Below are positions 26,067 through 36,006 of a DNA stretch of 47,069 nucleotides, in pieces. A program made the translations under genes and the position numbers. The notes beneath the pieces are model-generated. The model was not told where the DNA came from. It saw nothing but the letters and a program-made list of their open reading frames with translations, and did no database searches. The stretch's first letter is position 1, and each line of letters starts with the position of its first letter. Source of the stretch: Verrucomicrobiota bacterium (lineage in GTDB: Bacteria; Verrucomicrobiota; Verrucomicrobiia; Chthoniobacterales; UBA10450); NCBI GenBank assembly GCA_003219195.1, contig QHPX01000083.1, positions 1-47,069 of the forward strand. Reading direction: 5' to 3'.

Positions 26067-29015
26067 CGTTTTTCCAGCAGGAGCGGCCGCAAAAATTTTC
26101 CGGTGTAACTTTCTGCAAGATCGACAATCGCCTCCGGCGGACCTGTTCCGACAACCTTGCCGCCCTGCTCGCCCGCTTCCGGTCCAAGATCGACAATCCA
26201 ATCAGCACATTTGATCATTTCCAGGTTGTGCTCGATCACAACGACTGTATTTCCGGCGTCGCGCAATTTCATCAGCACTTGCAGCAGTTTCTCAATGTCC
26301 GCGAAATGCAGACCGGTCGTCGGCTCGTCCAGAATATAAAGTGTGCAACCGGTCGCTTTCTTCGCAAGCTCGGTCGCAAGCTTCACGCGTTGGGCCTCTC
26401 CGCCGGAAAGCGTAGTCCCTGCTTGGCCGAGCTGTAAATAGCCGAGACCAACATCGAGCAGCGCCGTCAACTTGTCTGAAATGGTCGGCACATTCCGGAA
26501 GAATCGCGCCGCTTCATCCACCGTTAACTTTAGCACATCGGCAATATTTTTACCTTTGTAGGTAATCTCGAGCGTCTCGCGATTGTAACGCTGGCCGCGG
26601 CAAACTTCGCACTCAACGTAGACATCAGGCAAAAAGTGCATTTCAATCTTGATCAGTCCGCCGCCCTCGCAATTTTCGCAGCGTCCCCCTTTGACATTAA
26701 AACTAAAACGCCCTGCGTCATAACCGCGCACGCGCGCCGCCGGTAATTGCGCGAAGAGTCCCCGGATCGGGGTGAACGCCCCCGTATAGGTGATCGGATT
26801 CGAGCGCGGCGTGCGGCCAATCGCGCTTTGATCGATCACGATTGCTTTGTCGATTTGCTCGAGCCCGTGGAGCGCGCGATATGAGCCAGGTCTCTCTTTC
26901 GAATTGTAAAAATGGCGGAACAACGCGCGGCGCAGAATGTCGTCGACCAGGGTCGATTTGCCGCTGCCGGATACGCCCGTCACGCAAGTGAAACAGCCGA
27001 GCGGAAACGAAACATCCACATTTTTTAGATTGTTTTCCCCTGCGCCAACCACCGTCAGCCAGCCTTCGCCGTTTTTCGGCAAGCGCGGTTTCGTTCGCTG
27101 TTTCGGAATTGGAATGCGCGCTCGGCCGGAAAGATAATCGGCGGTCGCCGAATTTTTTGCACGCAAGATTTGCTCGAGACGGCCTTGCGCGACGATTTGC
27201 CCGCCACGCGGTCCGGCCCCGGGCCCAAGATCGACAATGTGGTCCGCAGCGCGGATTGTTTCCTCGTCGTGCTCGACCACGATGACGGAATTGCCAAGAT
27301 CGCGCAGCCGTCGCAGCGTCCCGAGCAATCGCGCGTTGTCACGTTGATGTAGCCCTATGCTCGGCTCGTCGAGAACGTAAAGAACGCCGGCCAGCCCGGA
27401 ACCGATTTGCGACGCCAGCCGGATGCGCTGCGCCTCCCCGCCGCTCAGCGTACCGCTCTCGCGATCGAGCGTCAGATAACTGAGGCCGACTTCGACGAGA
27501 AACTGCAGCCGCGTTTGAATTTCGCGCACGACATCGGCGGCGATCACGCGTTGCTGCTCCGTTAATTGCAAGATCGACATATACCTGGCCGCAGCCTCGA
27601 TCGTCATTTCGCTGAATTGATGAATGTTCGACTCGCACCCCGGGCGATTTTTAAGGGTGACGGCGAGAATTTCGGGCTTGAGTCGCGCTCCGCCACAGAT
27701 TTTGCATAGGACGCGGGTCATGAATGCGCGGATCCGGTTGCGTGTGAATTCGCTTTCCGTTTCTTGGTAAAGCCGCTGCATCTGCGGCACGAGTCCCTCA
27801 AACGGACGCGCCTTCTTCTCCGCGCGACCATTGCTCGAAAAACTCATTTCGATCGGTTCATCACCAGTGCCGAAATAAAGCGCGTCTTTGAATTGGTCAG
27901 GCAATTCCGCAAACGGCGCGTCTTCGTCGATGCGGAAATGTTTCACGAGCGCGGCTTGCAAATGGCGATAATAAGCCTGCATTCGCTTCGTGCCGCGGCG
28001 CCACGGCATGATCGCGCCTTCCGCCAGCGTTTTTCCCGGATCGGAAACCATCAATTCCGGATCGCAAACCAGTTGCGTGCCAAGGCCGTGACAAGACGGG
28101 CAGGCGCCAAGATGACTGTTGAATGAGAAGTGTTTCGGTGTCAGTTCTCCTAACCTAAAACCGGTCTCCGGGTCCCCGTAATCGGTCGAGTAGTGCAGCT
28201 CTTCCCAACCAGGTAGGAACGAATCTCCGAGCCGTCCATCGCTTTTCGAGCCATCCGACAAATTCGTCGGAGGCGTCGGAGACGCGTCCCTAACTGGTCG
28301 CAAGATCGACAATTTATTCCCGCCCCACTTCAGCGCGGTTTCGATCGAATCGGCCAAACGAGCGCGAATTCCATCGCGCACGACCAGTCGATCGACTACC
28401 GCTTCGATCGTGTGACGCTCGTTCCGTTTCAGGCGAATCGGCTCGGGCCGGCCGAGCTCGATGATTTCCCCGTCGACGCGAACACGGACGAATCCTTCGC
28501 GTTTCAATTTTTCGACCACGTCGCGGAATTCCCCAGTTTGATTTTGCACCAGCGGGGCGAGGACGGCGATTTTTGATTGCGGCTCGTACGAGAGAATTTG
28601 ATCGACGATTTGTTGAGGAGTTCGTCGATGGAGCGGGCGTCCAGTGGCGGGGTCGTGCGGCTGGCCGACGGCGGAGAAAAGCACGCGCAGGTAATCGTAA
28701 ATTTCGGTCGTGGTCGCGATTGTCGATCTTGGATTCGCGCCGGCGCTGCGTTGCTCGATCGCGATGGCCGGGGAGAGACCTTCGATAAAATCGACGTCCG
28801 GTTTCTCCATCCGATCGAGAAACTGGCGGGCATAAGCCGAAAGGCTTTCCACGTAGCGGCGCTGGCCTTCGGCATAGCGTGTCGAAGGCAAGAGACGATT
28901 TCCCCGAGCCGCTCAATCCGGTGATCACGACCAGTCTCTCACGCGGAATTTCCACGTGGAGATTCTTCAGATTATGCTGGCGCGCACCACTGATCTTGAT
29001 AACTTTCGCAGGCAT
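26063..29015 (-). CDS. uvrA: excinuclease ABC subunit A, reading frame broken near the N-terminus
   Basis: UvrA recognises DNA damage with UvrB and starts nucleotide excision repair; it is a cytosolic ATPase. The ATG at 29015 gives [19 protein letters not shown] and Walker [10 protein letters not shown]. The frame then departs at about 28877: the expected [12 protein letters not shown] is read FDTLCRR. The remaining 940 residues, with both LSGGEAQR signatures, the second Walker A (GVSGSGKST), the CPSC and CENC/CEVC zinc modules and two VDLGP segments, follow in another frame. Restoring two bases near 28875 gives a 984-residue UvrA of normal length. It is thus a sequencing error, a recent mutation or a pseudogene. 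Five exact 12-mer copies lie inside. Confidence 0.9.
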
Positions 29016-29084
29016 CTTGACGACAAATGTCGAACCTTTAAGTCAAGCATAGCCGCCCGTTTTCTCCAGTGAAAATCCCCGATT

Positions 29085-29351
29085 ATGAGTGAAACCGACC
29101 GCAGTATCTCGCAGGAAGAGATCGTTCAGTTGCAAAAAAAATTCAGCGAGATCAAGCACTCGATCAATAACGCGCTGGCCGTGATGATGGCACTCTCGGA
29201 AATGTCGCAGCGTCGCCCGGACTACGCGGAAAAATTGGCCACCACGGTGCTAGCCAAAGCCCCGCAGATCGTTTCGAGTTTGCAGGAATTCACGCAGGCC
29301 CTGAACGAGCAGGCCGACGCCAAACCAAGCGTGGCGGGCGGATCGAAGTAG
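29085..29351 (+). CDS. small helical protein, H-box-like, upstream of phoB
   Basis: 88 residues, ATG at 29085, no signal or membrane segment. The core KKFSEIKHSINNALAVMMAL resembles the phosphoacceptor helix of histidine kinases (H followed by NN and hydrophobic residues), and a second amphipathic helix (KLATTVLAKAPQIVSSLQEF) could complete a two-helix hairpin. No ATPase domain is present. It lies 69 bases from divergent uvrA and 23 bases before phoB. It could be a phosphotransfer or dimerising partner of the PhoR-PhoB pair. That role is inference; I cannot name the family. Confidence 0.7.
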   Translation: MSETDRSISQEEIVQLQKKFSEIKHSINNALAVMMALSEMSQRRPDYAEKLATTVLAKAPQIVSSLQEFTQALNEQADAKPSVAGGSK

Positions 29352-29374
29352 CTAATCCCAAAGATCTGCTGCGG

Positions 29375-30070
29375 ATGGACGCGGCTTCGAGCAAAACCAT
29401 TCTGATCGTCGAAGACGAGAAGGACGTTGTCGATCTTCTCGCACTGAATCTGCGCAAGGCCGGCGGCTTTGTTATTTCCACGGCGAGTGACGGCGTTGCC
29501 GGTTTGGACAAGGGGCGCCGCGAAAAGCCGGACTTTATCATTCTCGATCTGATGTTGCCGAAGATGCCGGGCCTGGAAGTGTGCAAGATACTCAAAAGCG
29601 ATCCCGCATCGCGGCAAATTCCGATTTTGATGTTAACGGCCAAAGCGGAGGAAATCGACCGGATCGTGGGCCTGGAATTCGGCGCCGACGATTACGTGAC
29701 CAAGCCGTTCAGCCCGCGCGAAGTTATTTTGCGCATCCGTGCGATCCTCCGTCGCGGTGAAGCGACGCCAGCAGACGAACGTCTCAGCGCCGGCCCGATT
29801 ACGATTGATCCCGCCCGGCACGAAGTTTCGGTCGGCGGCAAACGCGTCAATCTCACCAGCATTGAATTCAAACTTTTGCGTACGCTCATGCAGCGGCGCG
29901 GTCGCGTCCAGGAACGGGATCGTTTGCTCAACGACGTCTGGGGCTACGAAAGCATCATCGACACGCGCACCGTTGATACGCATGTGCGCCGCCTGCGCGA
30001 GAAACTTGGGAAAGCTGGCGATGTGATCGAAACCGTCCGCGGTTTCGGCTATCGCTTGCGCGAAAATTAA
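29375..30070 (+). CDS. phoB: phosphate regulon response regulator PhoB
   Basis: An OmpR/PhoB-type transcription factor activated by phosphorylation. The receiver domain has the acidic pocket VEDE (12-15), phospho-acceptor Asp 58 in IILDLMLPKMPG, the conserved MLTAK and the Lys in YVTKPFSP. The C-terminal winged helix (about 130-231) shows LTSIEFKLLRTLMQ, DVWGYES and the TRTVDTHVRRLREKLG recognition helix. Position next to phoR and pstSCAB-phoU supports the PhoB assignment over other OmpR-type regulators. The start at ATG 29375 follows CTGCGG, a context seen again at phoR. Confidence 0.92.
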   Translation: MDAASSKTILIVEDEKDVVDLLALNLRKAGGFVISTASDGVAGLDKGRREKPDFIILDLMLPKMPGLEVCKILKSDPASRQIPILMLTAKAEEIDRIVGLEFGADDYVTKPFSPREVILRIRAILRRGEATPADERLSAGPITIDPARHEVSVGGKRVNLTSIEFKLLRTLMQRRGRVQERDRLLNDVWGYESIIDTRTVDTHVRRLREKLGKAGDVIETVRGFGYRLREN

Positions 30071-30076
30071 CTGCGG

Positions 30077-31357
30077 ATGTTTTGGTTTCTGCTCTGCGCG
30101 ATTGTTGGATCGACAATCGCATTTGCTTACATCGCGTGGCGAAAATGGATTGCGCCGTGGCGGCAAATCGAGCAACTCGTCCAGCAAATCGCGACCGGCG
30201 ATCGTCCGCGCACATTCCTTGTCGATGGGGCAGCGCAACCGCGCCGCGTCGGTCTCGCCTTGGAAAATATTTTCGGGCGCCAGCAGCATCTCGATCGGCG
30301 GATTTCGGAAGCCACCTCTGGAACACAAACCGTTCTTTCCGCGATGCAGGATGGTTTGCTCGTGGTCGATTCCAGCCGGCGGGTCACGCTGGTCAATGAA
30401 ACGTTCCGGCAACTTTTCGCGCCCCACGAGATTTTACCAGGCGCGCCGCTTCTCGATACGGTTCGTAATTCCCAGCTCGAAAAATTGATCGTGGCAACGT
30501 TAGGCGCAGGAGAACAGAAACAAACCGAGCTGGGTCTGCTCGATCCACAAAATCACCGGGAGCGTTGGATGCAAGTCAGCGCCGTGCCGATGAAAGACGA
30601 CGTCGGCGGAATGACCGGCGCGGTCGTCTTGTTTCACGACATCACGGAGTTGAAGCGCAGCGATCAAATGCGCAGCGATTTCGTGGCCAACGTTTCCCAC
30701 GAGCTGCGCACGCCATTGTCGATCTTGCGCGGTTACATCGAGACCTTGATCGACGATCCGAAAAGTTCAAGTGAGGAACGCGGGCGCATCCTCGAGGTGA
30801 TGGAACGGCATTCAAAACGTCTCGGCTTGCTCGTAGATGACTTGCTCATGCTCGCGCAATTGGAATCGGCGGATTCAAATTTGCAATTGAGCGACGTCGA
30901 TTTGCTAAAGCTATTTGGCGATGTGGCTCACGATTGGAAAAAAAAGTTCGCGGAAAAGGGGCTTGCAGTTGTTGTCGATCTTGCACCCGATTTGCCGATG
31001 ATTCGCGCGGAAGAAGCGCGATTGCAGGAAGTCCTCTACAATTTGCTCGACAATGCGGTGAAATATTCCCGCGAGAACGGCGGAGTTCGTCTTCGAGCTG
31101 AGCAGGGCAGGGGCGAAATTGCGCTCAGCGTGAGCGACGACGGCGTCGGCATTGATAAAAACGATCTGCCGCGCATTTTCGAACGTTTTTATCGCGCCGA
31201 TAAAGCACGCAGCCCCGAAGGCATCCGGGGCACCGGACTCGGCCTCGCGATCGTCAAACACATCGCGCAACTCCACGGCGGCCGCGTCGAAGCCGAGAGC
31301 GAACTCGGAAAGGGAACCACCATTCGCGTGATTTTGCCCGGTCGCGTTACGATTTGA
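30077..31357 (+). CDS. phoR: phosphate sensor histidine kinase PhoR
   Basis: A membrane-bound kinase/phosphatase for PhoB. One N-terminal transmembrane segment (FWFLLCAIVGSTIAFAYIAW), no large periplasmic domain, then a PAS-like region (about 85-190), the H box SHELRTPLSILRGY with His 208, N box NLLDNAVKY, and G boxes DDGVGI and GTGLGLAIVKHI. The absence of an outer sensor domain is normal for PhoR, which senses Pst flux through PhoU. It starts six bases after phoB and shares its transcript. It carries an exact 12-mer (30715) and other partial copies. Confidence 0.92.
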   Translation: MFWFLLCAIVGSTIAFAYIAWRKWIAPWRQIEQLVQQIATGDRPRTFLVDGAAQPRRVGLALENIFGRQQHLDRRISEATSGTQTVLSAMQDGLLVVDSSRRVTLVNETFRQLFAPHEILPGAPLLDTVRNSQLEKLIVATLGAGEQKQTELGLLDPQNHRERWMQVSAVPMKDDVGGMTGAVVLFHDITELKRSDQMRSDFVANVSHELRTPLSILRGYIETLIDDPKSSSEERGRILEVMERHSKRLGLLVDDLLMLAQLESADSNLQLSDVDLLKLFGDVAHDWKKKFAEKGLAVVVDLAPDLPMIRAEEARLQEVLYNLLDNAVKYSRENGGVRLRAEQGRGEIALSVSDDGVGIDKNDLPRIFERFYRADKARSPEGIRGTGLGLAIVKHIAQLHGGRVEAESELGKGTTIRVILPGRVTI

Positions 31358-31387
31358 GCTGTAGCGGCGCTCTATGAGCGTCGCCAG
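31358..31387 (+). terminator. hairpin after phoR, member of the GCTGTAG palindrome family
   Basis: Directly after the phoR stop, GCTGTAGC leads into GGCGCTC-TAT-GAGCG-TCGCC, which can fold as a hairpin with one bulge. It separates phoBR from pstS and shares the GCTGTAG start with elements at 5841 and 22052. Confidence 0.5.
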
Positions 31388-31407
31388 GACGTGAGGCGCG
31401 TGCGCCC

Positions 31408-31429
31408 CCGTCACACAAACGTAACAGTA
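31408..31429 (+). promoter_or_regulatory. candidate Pho box upstream of pstS
   Basis: Two 11-base half sites, CCGTCACACAA and ACGTAACAGTA, resemble the PhoB direct repeat (CTGTCATAAAT type), 42 bases before the pstS ATG. The position before pst genes in a phoBR locus supports it; similarity to the consensus is partial. Confidence 0.4.
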
Positions 31430-31471
31430 AACATTTTGACCAGCCGAACCCGAGTGCGGCAATTTCGTCGC

Positions 31472-32494
31472 ATGACGAAACTTCACAAGCTGAGCGGCAG
31501 ATTTCTTGGGCTGATCATCGCGTCCGGGTTGAGTGCAACGGCGTCGGCGCAAATGACGATCAATGGCGCGGGCGCGACGTTTCCATATCCGATCTATTCG
31601 AAATGGTTCGACGAATACGCCAAAGTCGATCCATCAGTGCGGTTTAATTATCAATCGATCGGTTCCGGCGGCGGACAAAAACAAATCATCGCGCAGACCG
31701 TGGATTTTGGCGCGTCCGATGGGCCGATGAGTGATGAGAACCTCGCCAAAGCGCCGGGAAAAATTTTGCACATTCCAACTGTGGCCGGTGCCGATGTTGT
31801 CACTTACAATTTGCCCGGAAGTCCCGCGTTAAAGTTCGATGCCGACGCGATCACGGGAATTTTCCTCGGCCAAATCAAGAAGTGGAACGATCCAAAGATC
31901 GCAGCCCTGAACGCAGGAGCAAGTTTGCCCGATCAAGAAATCGTGGTGGTCCATCGCTCAGATGGCAGCGGCACGACTTATATTTGGACCGATTACCTGA
32001 GCAAAATCAGCGCGGAGTGGAAACAGAAGGTCGGCACGAACACTTCGGTCAATTGGCCGACCGGTCTCGGCGGCAAAGGAAATGAAGGCGTCGCGGGCCA
32101 GGTGAAGCAAACTCCGGGTGCAATTGGTTACGTGGAATTGATCTACGCGATTCAAAACAAAATGCCGTATGCGGACGTGAAGAATTCAGCGGGCAAGTTC
32201 GTGAAGCCGTCGGTCGAATCGATCACTGCGGCGATGGCGACGGCGCAAATTCCGGAGGACTTTCGCTTTTCAATGACGAACGCGCCCGGGAATGATTCAT
32301 ACCCGATTGCCGGCGCGACGTGGCTGCTCGTTTACGAGCAGCAAAAAGACGCGGCCAAAGGCAAAAAGCTGGTCGAGTTTCTAAAATGGGCGCTGACCAA
32401 AGGCGAAGACATGGCAAAGAACCTGGATTATGCGCCGCTGCCGGCTGATTTGCGCGAACGCGTGTTGAAGCGGGTGGACGAAATCAAAATGTAA
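31472..32494 (+). CDS. pstS: phosphate-binding periplasmic protein PstS
   Basis: High-affinity periplasmic phosphate receptor for the PstCAB transporter. ATG 31472 opens a good signal peptide (MTKLHKLSGRFLGLIIASG...ATASA); the upstream frame to 31391 lacks one. The mature part has INGAGATFPYPIYSKW, the DGPMSDE and HRSDGSGTTYIWTDYL phosphate-binding segments, and GYVELIYA. Length 340 is normal. It heads the pstSCAB-phoU operon and follows a candidate Pho box. Confidence 0.95.
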   Translation: MTKLHKLSGRFLGLIIASGLSATASAQMTINGAGATFPYPIYSKWFDEYAKVDPSVRFNYQSIGSGGGQKQIIAQTVDFGASDGPMSDENLAKAPGKILHIPTVAGADVVTYNLPGSPALKFDADAITGIFLGQIKKWNDPKIAALNAGASLPDQEIVVVHRSDGSGTTYIWTDYLSKISAEWKQKVGTNTSVNWPTGLGGKGNEGVAGQVKQTPGAIGYVELIYAIQNKMPYADVKNSAGKFVKPSVESITAAMATAQIPEDFRFSMTNAPGNDSYPIAGATWLLVYEQQKDAAKGKKLVEFLKWALTKGEDMAKNLDYAPLPADLRERVLKRVDEIKM

Positions 32495-32509
32495 CGCGGG
32501 CACGCCATC

Positions 32510-33496
32510 ATGCCAATTGCCGTTGCTCCCGAAAGGCCCGCCGTAAGATCGACAATCGATCGGATGGCGCCGCCATCGGGCCTCGGCGACAAGGTGTTCA
32601 AATGGTTCACGCTGGCGATGGCGCTCGCGGTCGTGGCGCTGGTGTTTTTGGTCGGATGGCAATTGGCGCGCGGCTCGTCACTCGCCATCCATCGGTTCGG
32701 TTTTCATTTTCTTGCAACATCGACATGGGATCCGGTCGCGGAACAGTTCGGCGCGCTCCCATTCATTTACGGCACGGCTGTTTCCTCACTCATCGCGCTG
32801 ATCATTGCCGTGCCGCTCAGCATTGCGACCGCAGTTTATTTGACGGAACTAGCGCCGCTCTGGATTCGGCAGCCGATTGTTTCGCTGATTGAGATGCTGG
32901 CGGCGATCCCAAGCGTGATCCTCGGTTTGTGGGGAATTTTTGTAATGATTCCGTGGCTGCGGGATCATCCATTCCCGTTCTTGAAAAAAATCTTTGGTTG
33001 GACGCCGTTTTTCAGCGGACCGATCTACGGGGTCAGCATGCTGGCGGGCGGCATCATTATCGCGGTGATGATTCTGCCGATCATCACTTCGGTTTCGCGC
33101 GAGATCCTGCGCTCTGTTCCCAACTTGCAGCGCGAAGCAGCTTACGCGCTGGGCGCAACGCGATGGGAAGTCACGCGCATTGCGGTGCTCAGTTACGCAA
33201 AAAAAGGACTTTTCGGTGCGGTGATTCTCGGACTCGGTCGCGCCCTGGGCGAAACCATGGCAGTGACGATGGTGATCGGGAACACGCCGCAAATCCGCGC
33301 TTCATTGTTTGCGCCGGGTTACACCCTCGCGAGCGTGATCGCAAATGAGTTTACCGAAGCGACGACTGACGTTTACCTGCAAGCGTTGTTCGAAATCGGC
33401 CTGGTTCTTTTCGGAATCACGATCCTGGCGAATCTCCTCGCGCAACTGCTTTTGAAAACGATGGGATCGACAATAAAAAGCGGCGCTGTCCAATGA
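32510..33496 (+). CDS. pstC: phosphate ABC transporter permease PstC
   Basis: A 328-residue inner-membrane permease with six segments. The cytoplasmic loop AYALGATRWEVTRIAVLSYAK (in part) is the EAA motif that contacts PstB. After about 30 soluble residues the first segment begins at VFKWFTLAMALAVVAL. It lies 15 bases after pstS and overlaps pstA by four bases. An exact 12-mer (32545, read RSTI) lies in the N-terminal tail and a partial copy at 33465. Confidence 0.95.
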   Translation: MPIAVAPERPAVRSTIDRMAPPSGLGDKVFKWFTLAMALAVVALVFLVGWQLARGSSLAIHRFGFHFLATSTWDPVAEQFGALPFIYGTAVSSLIALIIAVPLSIATAVYLTELAPLWIRQPIVSLIEMLAAIPSVILGLWGIFVMIPWLRDHPFPFLKKIFGWTPFFSGPIYGVSMLAGGIIIAVMILPIITSVSREILRSVPNLQREAAYALGATRWEVTRIAVLSYAKKGLFGAVILGLGRALGETMAVTMVIGNTPQIRASLFAPGYTLASVIANEFTEATTDVYLQALFEIGLVLFGITILANLLAQLLLKTMGSTIKSGAVQ

Positions 33497-34341
33497 AGAA
33501 CAGTCATCTTTGGCGAAAAACGAAGAGCGCGCTCGCTTCAGCCGCGTCGTTTGTGTGTGCATTGCTGGTAATCGCGCCACTCGCGCTTGTATTTTTGCAT
33601 CTGCTCCGCAGCGGGGCCAGCGCGGTGAACTGGTCGTTCTTCACGGAATTACCGAAACCGGTCGGCGTCGCAGGCGGCGGCATGGTGAACGCGATCGCCG
33701 GGTCATTCGAATTACTTGGGCTCGCCGCGCTGGTTGGCGTTCCGGTTGGGGTTTTCGGCGGCGTTTATCTTGCCGAGTACGGAACGGTGCGTGGAAATTG
33801 GTTGCTTCGCTTCGTCGCCGATGTGCTCAACGGCGTTCCATCGATCATTTGGGGCGTGGTGGTTTACGGTTTGGTTGTTTTGCGCTTCAAAAGCTTTTCC
33901 GCTTACGCGGGCGGGCTCGCGCTCGGCTTCATCATGATTCCACTGATCATGCGCACGACGGAGGAGGTCCTCTTGCTCGTGCCGGCTGGTTATCGCGAAG
34001 CATCGCTTGCTCTCGGCATTAGCCGCTGGAAAACAATCGTGCACATCGTGATGAAGACGGCGATCAAGGGCATCGTCACGGCCATTCTCCTCGCGCTGGC
34101 ACGCGTCGCCGGAGAAACTGCGCCATTGCTTTTCACCGCGTTTGGGAACCGGTTTTGGAACCACGACCTGAGCGAGCCGATTGCTGCCCTGCCGTTGCAA
34201 ATTTTCAGCTACGCTATTTCGCCATATGATGACTGGCATCGGCAGGCCTGGGCCGGTGCGCTTGTGCTGGTGGTAATGATCTTCTTTGTTAATATTCTGG
34301 TTCGTTTTCTCACCCGCGAACGAGTTGCCCGAGTTCTCTGA
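33493..34341 (+). CDS. pstA: phosphate ABC transporter permease PstA
   Basis: A 282-residue partner of PstC with six membrane segments. The EAA loop reads [21 protein letters not shown], shown in part, and [22 protein letters not shown] is the typical opening of the permease core. ATGA overlaps join it to pstC, and its stop shares one base with the pstB start, so pstC-pstA-pstB are tightly coupled. Confidence 0.95.
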   Translation: MKNSHLWRKTKSALASAASFVCALLVIAPLALVFLHLLRSGASAVNWSFFTELPKPVGVAGGGMVNAIAGSFELLGLAALVGVPVGVFGGVYLAEYGTVRGNWLLRFVADVLNGVPSIIWGVVVYGLVVLRFKSFSAYAGGLALGFIMIPLIMRTTEEVLLLVPAGYREASLALGISRWKTIVHIVMKTAIKGIVTAILLALARVAGETAPLLFTAFGNRFWNHDLSEPIAALPLQIFSYAISPYDDWHRQAWAGALVLVVMIFFVNILVRFLTRERVARVL

Positions 34342-35201
34342 TGGAAAGCGCCGCGATAATTGATCCGCCGATGATCACGCCCGTCTCATCGCCGCAGCAA
34401 CAGGTGGCCTCCGGCTCCGAGCCCACCGCTGCTGCGCCCGAGCGACCGCCCGCCTTTGAGGTGGAACGATTATCGATCTTTTATGGAGAGAAGAAAGCGA
34501 TCGAGAACGTCACTCTCACCATTCCATCCAAAATGATCACCGCAATCATCGGTCCGAGCGGCTGCGGCAAGTCTACTCTTCTGCGCTCGCTCAATCGGAT
34601 GCACGAACTGGTTCCGCAAACGCGGATCGAAGGCAAAGTGGTTTTTGCCGGCGAAGACATTTATGCGCCACATATCGATCCAGTCGTAGTTCGGCGTCGC
34701 ATCGGAATGGTTTTTCAAAAATCGAATCCATTTCCAACCATGTCGATTGCGGAGAATGTTCTCGTCGGTTTAAAACTGAACGGCGTGCGCGATCGCGCCT
34801 TCCTCCGCGAGCGGCTCGAACAATCGCTCCGAATGGCGGCGCTGTGGGACGAAGTGAAAAATGATTTGCACAAACCCGGCATCAGCTTGTCCGGTGGTCA
34901 ACAGCAGCGGCTTTGCATCGCGCGCGCCATCGCGGTTGAGCCGGAAGTTCTTCTGATGGATGAACCCGCTTCCGCGCTCGACCCAATTGCAACCGCGAAA
35001 ATCGAGGAGCTCATCCACGAGCTTAGTTCCAATTACACCGTCGTCATCGTCACGCACAACATGCAGCAGGCCGGACGGTGCTCCGACTACACCGCCTTTC
35101 TTTACCTCGGGCGGCTGATCGAGTTTGCGGCGACGACAAAGATTTTCACAAATCCGAGCGAACGACAGACGGAAGATTATATTACGGGCCGGTTCGGCTG
35201 A
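34341..35201 (+). CDS. pstB: phosphate ABC transporter ATP-binding protein PstB
   Basis: ATPase of the Pst importer, on the inner face of the membrane. Walker A is [10 protein letters not shown], signature [15 protein letters not shown], Walker [14 protein letters not shown], and the H-loop [10 protein letters not shown]. At 286 residues it carries about 40 extra N-terminal residues rich in Pro, Ala and Gln before the usual start near [11 protein letters not shown]. An internal start would give the common length, but the one-base overlap with pstA supports ATG 34341. Confidence 0.95.
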   Translation: MESAAIIDPPMITPVSSPQQQVASGSEPTAAAPERPPAFEVERLSIFYGEKKAIENVTLTIPSKMITAIIGPSGCGKSTLLRSLNRMHELVPQTRIEGKVVFAGEDIYAPHIDPVVVRRRIGMVFQKSNPFPTMSIAENVLVGLKLNGVRDRAFLRERLEQSLRMAALWDEVKNDLHKPGISLSGGQQQRLCIARAIAVEPEVLLMDEPASALDPIATAKIEELIHELSSNYTVVIVTHNMQQAGRCSDYTAFLYLGRLIEFAATTKIFTNPSERQTEDYITGRFG

Positions 35202-35226
35202 TTAGATCGGCATCGGAAAGATCGAA

Positions 35227-35913
35227 ATGGTGACGCCCAAACATATTCTTGGAACGTTCGACGAAGCACTCGCTTCGCTGCGCAACAATGTGCTCATGAT
35301 GGCCGGGCTGACGGAGCGCAGCCTTGATCGCGCGATGAAAGGTTTGTTCCAACGGGACGACGATCTTTGCGCAAACGCCATCGCCGATGACGAGGAAATC
35401 GACCAGCTGGAAAAACAGATCGACAAGGACGGCGTAGATGTGCTCATGCGTTTTCAACCTCTGGCTTCCGATCTCCGTCGTGTCGTCTCGGCCATGAAAC
35501 TTTCTTCCAACCTCGAGCGCATGGCCGACCAGGCGACGAACATAGCGCGCCGGGCGCGCAAGCTGAACCAGCATCCGCCATTGCCGGAGCTGGAATTGAT
35601 CGCGCCAATGCACGCGCACGCCATGTCGATGTTCAAGGACAGCATCGACGCTTATGTGCGCGAGGACGTGCAGCTCGGACGAGCTGTGGTACCGCGCGAT
35701 GAAAAGCTGGATGAATTGAATCGCGTCGCCAGCCGGCGCTTGATCCAGCGAATGGCGGAAGATCCCGATCAGTTGCGTGGTTATTTGAATTTGATGTTTA
35801 TTGCGCGACATCTCGAACGCGTCGGCGATCACGCCACCAACATTGCCGAAGATGCCGTCTACGCGGCGGCGGCGGAAGATATCAGACATCAGCCGTTCGT
35901 AGCATCGGCCTGA
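35227..35913 (+). CDS. phoU: phosphate signalling protein PhoU
   Basis: A cytosolic all-helical protein of 228 residues with two PhoU three-helix repeats, each with the E/D-x-x-x-D metal-binding type helix (DEEIDQLEKQID and DEKLDELNRVASRR). It links Pst transport to PhoR and represses the Pho response when phosphate is plentiful. It lies 25 bases after pstB, and a degenerate 12-mer (AAAGATCGAAATGG) covers its start codon. Confidence 0.93.
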   Translation: MVTPKHILGTFDEALASLRNNVLMMAGLTERSLDRAMKGLFQRDDDLCANAIADDEEIDQLEKQIDKDGVDVLMRFQPLASDLRRVVSAMKLSSNLERMADQATNIARRARKLNQHPPLPELELIAPMHAHAMSMFKDSIDAYVREDVQLGRAVVPRDEKLDELNRVASRRLIQRMAEDPDQLRGYLNLMFIARHLERVGDHATNIAEDAVYAAAAEDIRHQPFVASA

Positions 35914-36006
35914 GGCGCGATTGCGGTGCCTGCCGAAAGACGCGAGAGGGATTTCGTGAATGCGAGTGAACAATCCTTTGTCAGCCAATTGTCGATCTTG
36001 AAATAA
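35914..36006 (+). other. phoU-ppk gap with exact 12-mer
   Basis: Ninety-three bases between phoU and ppk hold no gene. The 12-mer is present in reverse orientation at 35988-35999, eight bases before the ppk start. No terminator is seen, so ppk may be read through from the Pho operon. Confidence 0.5.
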
